Shown: positions 59,677-64,000 of the stretch, in pieces | How positions within the stretch are numbered: position 1 is the first letter of the stretch | Layout: every line of letters starts with the position of its first letter | Assembly: GCA_903813345.2 (NCBI GenBank) | Contig: CAIIXF020000004.1 | Location: 29,949,986-30,013,985 of the forward strand | Source: Owenia fusiformis | Taxonomy: Eukaryota > Annelida > Polychaeta > Sabellida > Oweniidae | Length of the DNA: 64,000 nucleotides | Direction: 5' to 3' | Program-made: the position numbers and the translations under genes | The notes under the pieces: model-generated | Told to the model about the DNA's origin: nothing | Databases searched by the model: none | Seen by the model: the letters and a program-made list of their open reading frames with translations, nothing else

Positions 59677-60365
59677 TAGTCCAACATAGCGTAATCTAGA
59701 AGCCAACATACTATATATAAGAAAAGAATGTCATCAATGACTTCGTCGAAGAGACTATGGAAGGGGAATTAAACTTCTCCGTTGGCGAGTAAATATCTGA
59801 GATATTTGATGTCATGATCCATCTAGCGGAGACCTTATTTACTCATGGTATCTGATAAGAAAAATAGTGCCTACTGTAACCAGATATAAAACAAAATAAA
59901 TATCACATATGAAAGTTGTCCATGACAGGGAACAATATATCGTATATGTAAGAGGACATCTTCGTTAGTGTATGAGACTAGAATCAAATATTTGGTGCAG
60001 TGAATTGACAGTAAAATGTAGATCCATATATTGGGCAAGAAGGAAAGATATTTCAAATGATTACCGCAAAAATATCCATGACGACCATAAAAGTTGAAAG
60101 TTCTTAACTTCGAAAAACATGAATCAGATGAAAACAATATTTAAAAGAAATATCGTGGCACCACGGAACTATAATCCAGAGAAGCCACTTTTAAAACTAC
60201 TAGACTCGAGATTATGTAAGACGTAAAACATAACAAAGGTTCCTTGTATTTTAATGATTTAATATTAATATAAACATTATATGCATTCTGTTTTAAATGA
60301 TTTAAAATTTTGTCATAGTCTACAAGAATTCATTTCATTAAAAGTTTACCAACTTAGTCTGAGAA
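59677..60365 (+). other. SLC16 3' untranslated region
   Basis: AT-rich, no further exon. No clear polyadenylation signal before the 71-bp array; AATAAA occurs only later, for example near 61278. Confidence 0.5.
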
Positions 60366-61212
60366 GATGAAATACGGACAAGACCATACATAATAGGAAC
60401 TGATGTCCGGACTCTTAACTAGACAATATATCTTCTGATGAAATACGGACAAGACCATACATAATAGGAACTGATGTCCGGACTCTTAACTAGACAATAT
60501 ATCTTCTGATGAAATACGGACAAGACCATACATAATAGGAACTGATGTCCGGACTCTTAACTAGACAATATATCTTCTGATGAAATACGGACAATACCAT
60601 ACATAATAGGAACTGATGCCCGGACTCTTAACTAGACAATATATCTTCTGATGAAATACGGAGAAGACCATACATAATAGGAACTGATTTCCAGACTCTT
60701 AACTAGACAATATATCTTCTGATGAAATACGGACAAGACCATACATAATAGGAACTGATGTCCGGACTCTTAACTAGACAATATATCTTCTGATGAAATA
60801 CGGACAAGACCATACATAATAGGAACTGATGTCCGGACTCTTAACTAGACAATATATCTTCTCATGATGAAATACGGACAAGACCATACATAATAGGAAC
60901 TGATGTCCGGACTCTTAACAAGACAATTTATCTTCTGATGAAATACGGACAAGACCATACATACTAGAAACTGATGTCCAGACTCTTAACTAGACAATAT
61001 ATCTTCTGATAAAATACGGACAAGACCATACATAATAGGAACTGATGTCCGGACTCTTAACTAGACAATATATCTTCTGATGAAATACGGACAAGACCAT
61101 ACATAATAGGAACTGATGTCCAGACTCTTAACTAGACAATATATCTTCTGATGAAATACGGACAATACCATACATAATAGGAACTGATGTCCGGACTAGA
61201 CAATATATCTTC
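60366..61212. repeat. 71-bp array, about 12 copies
   Basis: Unit gatgaaatacggacaagacc + atacataataggaactgatg + tccggactcttaactagaca + atatatcttct. Lies just past the SLC16 stop and may be within its 3' UTR. The last unit is shortened. Confidence 0.93.
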
Positions 61213-61599
61213 TATATTTCAGAAACGAATAGCCGGACCATATCTACTGACAGGCAATAGATATGTTGGGAGTGAACAAATAAATAGTCCAGTCAGGTTG
61301 TGGTCCTAGTTTTTAAACGAATTTTAAATAAATATATGTCTTCAGAAATATTCCTAGTATATAATTATTTTTTATCAGATCACAATTTTGAAACCACTGT
61401 TACCATCCAATCATTTATAGTCTACCGCTTTTTACCAGAGACCCACGTGGTTTTAGTTTGCATGTCTGGTCTGGGGGCTATTGTAAGAAATACAGTCCAA
61501 TTAATTGTATGTACAATAACAAAGTAAGTTATAGTTAAATATGTAAAGTAAAAGTCCCCACCATTTTTGATGTAAAGTCCACCTCGAACATTCAGTTCT
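61213..61599. other. Unassigned sequence
   Basis: AT-rich, no gene recognised; a short frame at 61300-61527 has no family feature. Confidence 0.5.
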
Positions 61600-62935
61600 G
61601 GCCAAAAGACTATTTTGGTAAGCTATAGAATACTCAACAGAAATGGTACACTCATTTATAGGCCGCCCTCTAACATTCAGTTCCTTCCATAAGACTACAT
61701 TGGCTAGCTATAGAATAATAAAAAGAAATGGTACACTCATTTATAGGCCGCCCTCTAACATTCAGTTTCTTCCATAAGACTACATTGGCTAGCTATAGAA
61801 TAATAAAAAGAAATGGTACACTCATTTATAGGCCGCCCTCTAACATTCAGTTCCTTCTATAAGACTACATTGGTTAGCTATAGAATAATAAAAAGAAATG
61901 GTACACTCATTTATAGGCCGCCCTCTAACATTCAGTTCCTTCTATAAGACTACATTGGTTAGCTATAGAATAATAAAAAGAAATGGTACACTCATTTATA
62001 GGCTGCTCTCTAACATTCAGTTCCTTCCATAAGACTACATTGGCTAGCTATACAGGGCGTATCAAAAAAAACGCAACAAGTAGTTATCTCGTAAAATCTC
62101 AAAACTAGAGATGACTACATCAATTTCATTTAATGTACCATAAAGCCATGTCTCTCCTCTTAGCAATGATATGTCATTCATTCACATGTTGTAATGGTTG
62201 GGTGAGAAATCCTTCCATTTGCACAGCGGGTCAAAATCGGCTCTGCACCAAGTTTTAGATATTGAGAAAATCAGTGCAAGGGCTAAGTGCCAATGGAAGT
62301 TCCTCTGACTTGAATTGTTGTGACTTTTTCTTTTGGAGCTATCTCAGGAGCATCTGTGCTCACAATTCCTCCACCAGATATTGCAAAACATCGAGAATGA
62401 TTTGCCCATGGGCTGCTTTTCTCTGCTTTAACCCACAAATGACTCAGGGCTGAACCATGCATGACGTGGACAGATGAGCGCATCTTTATGTGCAAGGAAG
62501 TGGTGGCAATTTGGAGGGGTATAGGATGTATTCTTGCAAGAGTATGAGTATGAACACTTTACTGTCTATACCACACCTGTCACACCTTCTTCCAATAGAC
62601 CATATGCCCCTTGTACTGACTTTCGCAATGTTTTAAACTTGGGTCCAAGCTGAATTTTGCCCCACTTTGCAAAATTAATGATTATCCGGCCAGAGATGAC
62701 TCCCTATGAATGAATGATATTCCATTACAAAGAGGAGTAATTTGGCTTTTTGGTACATTGAATTATTACTCGCCCAACCATAACCAAATATCAATGAATG
62801 ATATATCATTGTAAAGAGACACATGGCTTTAAGGTGCATTGAATGAAATCAATGCTGTTATCACTGGTTTTGTGCTTTTCCAAGATAAGAATCTGTTGCG
62901 TTTTTTTATACGCACTGTAGAATAATAAAATGAAC
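61600..62935. repeat. 85-bp array, about 5-6 copies, interrupted by a mariner-like element
   Basis: Unit ggtacactcatttataggcc + gccctctaacattcagttcc + ttccataagactacattggc + tagctatagaataataaaaagaaat. The last unit is cut at its TA by the 62053-62917 element and resumes with gaataataaaatgaa. Confidence 0.9.
62053..62917 (+). mobile_element. Decayed mariner-type transposon, 865 bp
   Basis: Ends CAGGGCGTATCAAAAAAAAC and the inverse of CAGTGCGTATAAAAAAACGC, TA duplicated at 62051-62052 and 62918-62919. Near 62310-62345 the + strand reads SDLNCCDFFFWSYL, like the DLNP.DFFLWGYL block of mariner transposases, and near 62462 WTDERIFMCKEVV resembles the TDEK.F block. The two are in the opposite of the normal order and the frame is broken, so the copy is rearranged and inactive. 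Confidence 0.75.
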
Positions 62936-63850
62936 TGGGGAACCCTTCGGGTACTGATAAATATTGCCAAACATATGCAAAGACGTCTATGGAAATTATT
63001 TTGTATCAAAACTGGACAATACACGATTCATGTGAAAAGTCGAACCATTTTGACACTCGCGAACTACATTGTGACAGACTTTGGTACTCTTATTAACAAG
63101 TTTTTGTCTAATTTACAAGGGTTGTTCAAAAGGTTTTGTACAAATATATCTAATTATGAAAATAATGAACCAATCTTGTTCAACGTTGGTAGGTATGTGC
63201 CCCCATCTTATTCCCTTACACGGTCAAGGTTTCATGTACATACCACTGGTGTTTAACGTATCTCAAACATCATGCCTAGTAACACAAAACTCACGGCACA
63301 TGTAACTAAATGGAGTTTTATTAAATCCTTTGTTTTTATTCATTGATAGTTTTCTCAACCATGAATGATCTGTATTTGATCAAAAACAAGATGCTTCAAT
63401 TAAGTTGCGACAAATGGAGCGCTCAAATCCTCTATGAACTACATGCCTGAGGAATATCCTCATTGAGTGGGAAATCCACATTTCCAACACCATCAGGATG
63501 GGGAGAAGGGGTGAGTTTTGTTTGAAAACCTAATGATGTTACACTTATGTTTCAAAGTTAAATAATTCTCAAGTGTTTCAGCTAGTGTTATTTTCACAAA
63601 TACATATATAATCGTATACCATACGCAAATAAACAACAAGATCCATCATGTCTAAAATGCAATGATTGCTACGTAGCATCGACCCCCTCGACAGAAATAT
63701 TAACGTAACCATCTGCTAATGCATACGTGAAGTAAACCTACACTTACTTCTCGTATCCAAAATGTATTAAAATCTTTAATACGTCAATTATGTATAAGCA
63801 AATTGTTTGAAATGATTCAATATATTTGTAGAAAAAACTTTTAAATTCAG
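62936..63850. other. Unassigned sequence
   Basis: Short frames at 62930-63256 and 63081-63305 show no family feature. No repeat seen. Confidence 0.5.
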
Positions 63851-63956
63851 ACTGCACCTATGTTCCTTCTGTGGCAAAAATAACATGTCGCTGAATGGAT
63901 TAAAGAGCCATATGGCCTTGACTCGTGGTGTTGGAAAGCATCGTTGTAATCAATCG
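63851..63956 (+). CDS. Possible C2H2-type zinc finger exon of a gene continuing to the right
   Basis: Preceded by tttaaattcag and followed by gtaatat. Entering in the second base, it reads LHLCSFCGKNNMSLNGLKSH then MALTRGVGKHRCNQS. Spacing C-x2-C-x12-H and the Leu three before the His fit a zinc finger; the second His comes after nine residues, which is longer than the usual three to five. One finger only, so the call is tentative. Confidence 0.45.
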
Positions 63957-64000
63957 GTAATATATATTATGCAAAACAATTCCTCCAGTATAAATGACTT

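Overview
The window looks like nuclear DNA of an invertebrate animal, most likely a bivalve mollusc. The pointers are AT-rich sequence, spliced genes of animal type, a non-LTR retrotransposon carrying a 2A peptide (a type reported from oysters, limpets, sea hares, sea urchins and amphioxus), and dispersed repeats with GTCC/GTCT microsatellites and 'aaaatggccgcc'-like blocks that I associate with bivalve genomes. The species assignment is inference.

Three host genes lie on the + strand in the same direction: the last eight coding exons of an ACSL3/4-type long-chain fatty acid CoA ligase (12999-24643), a complete five-exon fatty acid binding protein (30794-38195) and a complete five-exon SLC16 monocarboxylate transporter-like gene (45938-59676). 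All exon joins I derived keep frame. ACSL and FABP act on the same substrate class (activated and free fatty acids), so their adjacency is worth noting. A possible zinc finger exon lies at the right edge.

Layout: 1-5044 apparently intact LINE with 2A; 5045-11924 66-bp minisatellite (about 104 copies); 12030-12837 dispersed repeat; 12863-24643 ACSL with tandem arrays; 26479-27930 long tandem repeat; 28006-31732 foldback elements; 30794-38195 FABP with a 39-bp array and four or more transposons in intron 3; 39096-39331 small MITE; 41383-44940 48-bp minisatellite (about 74 copies); 45839-59676 SLC16 gene with a mariner-like element, a 74-bp array, a 58-bp array, an L1/Tx1-like insertion and a 31-32-bp array; 60366-61212 71-bp array; 61600-63000 85-bp array with a mariner relic inside.

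The most unusual thing is a shared architecture. In all three genes, tandem repeats are built across or directly against exon-intron boundaries. The unit often carries the edge of a coding exon plus the splice donor or acceptor. One ACSL acceptor, with 43 nt of its exon, is present about 65 times; one ACSL donor 8 times; an SLC16 exon end plus donor several dozen times; and shorter cases exist at further boundaries. In every case tested by reading the frame, only the copy next to the intact exon gives a usable mRNA, so the rest are decoy splice sites. Transposons have repeatedly inserted into these arrays, which dates some of the duplications as older than the insertions.
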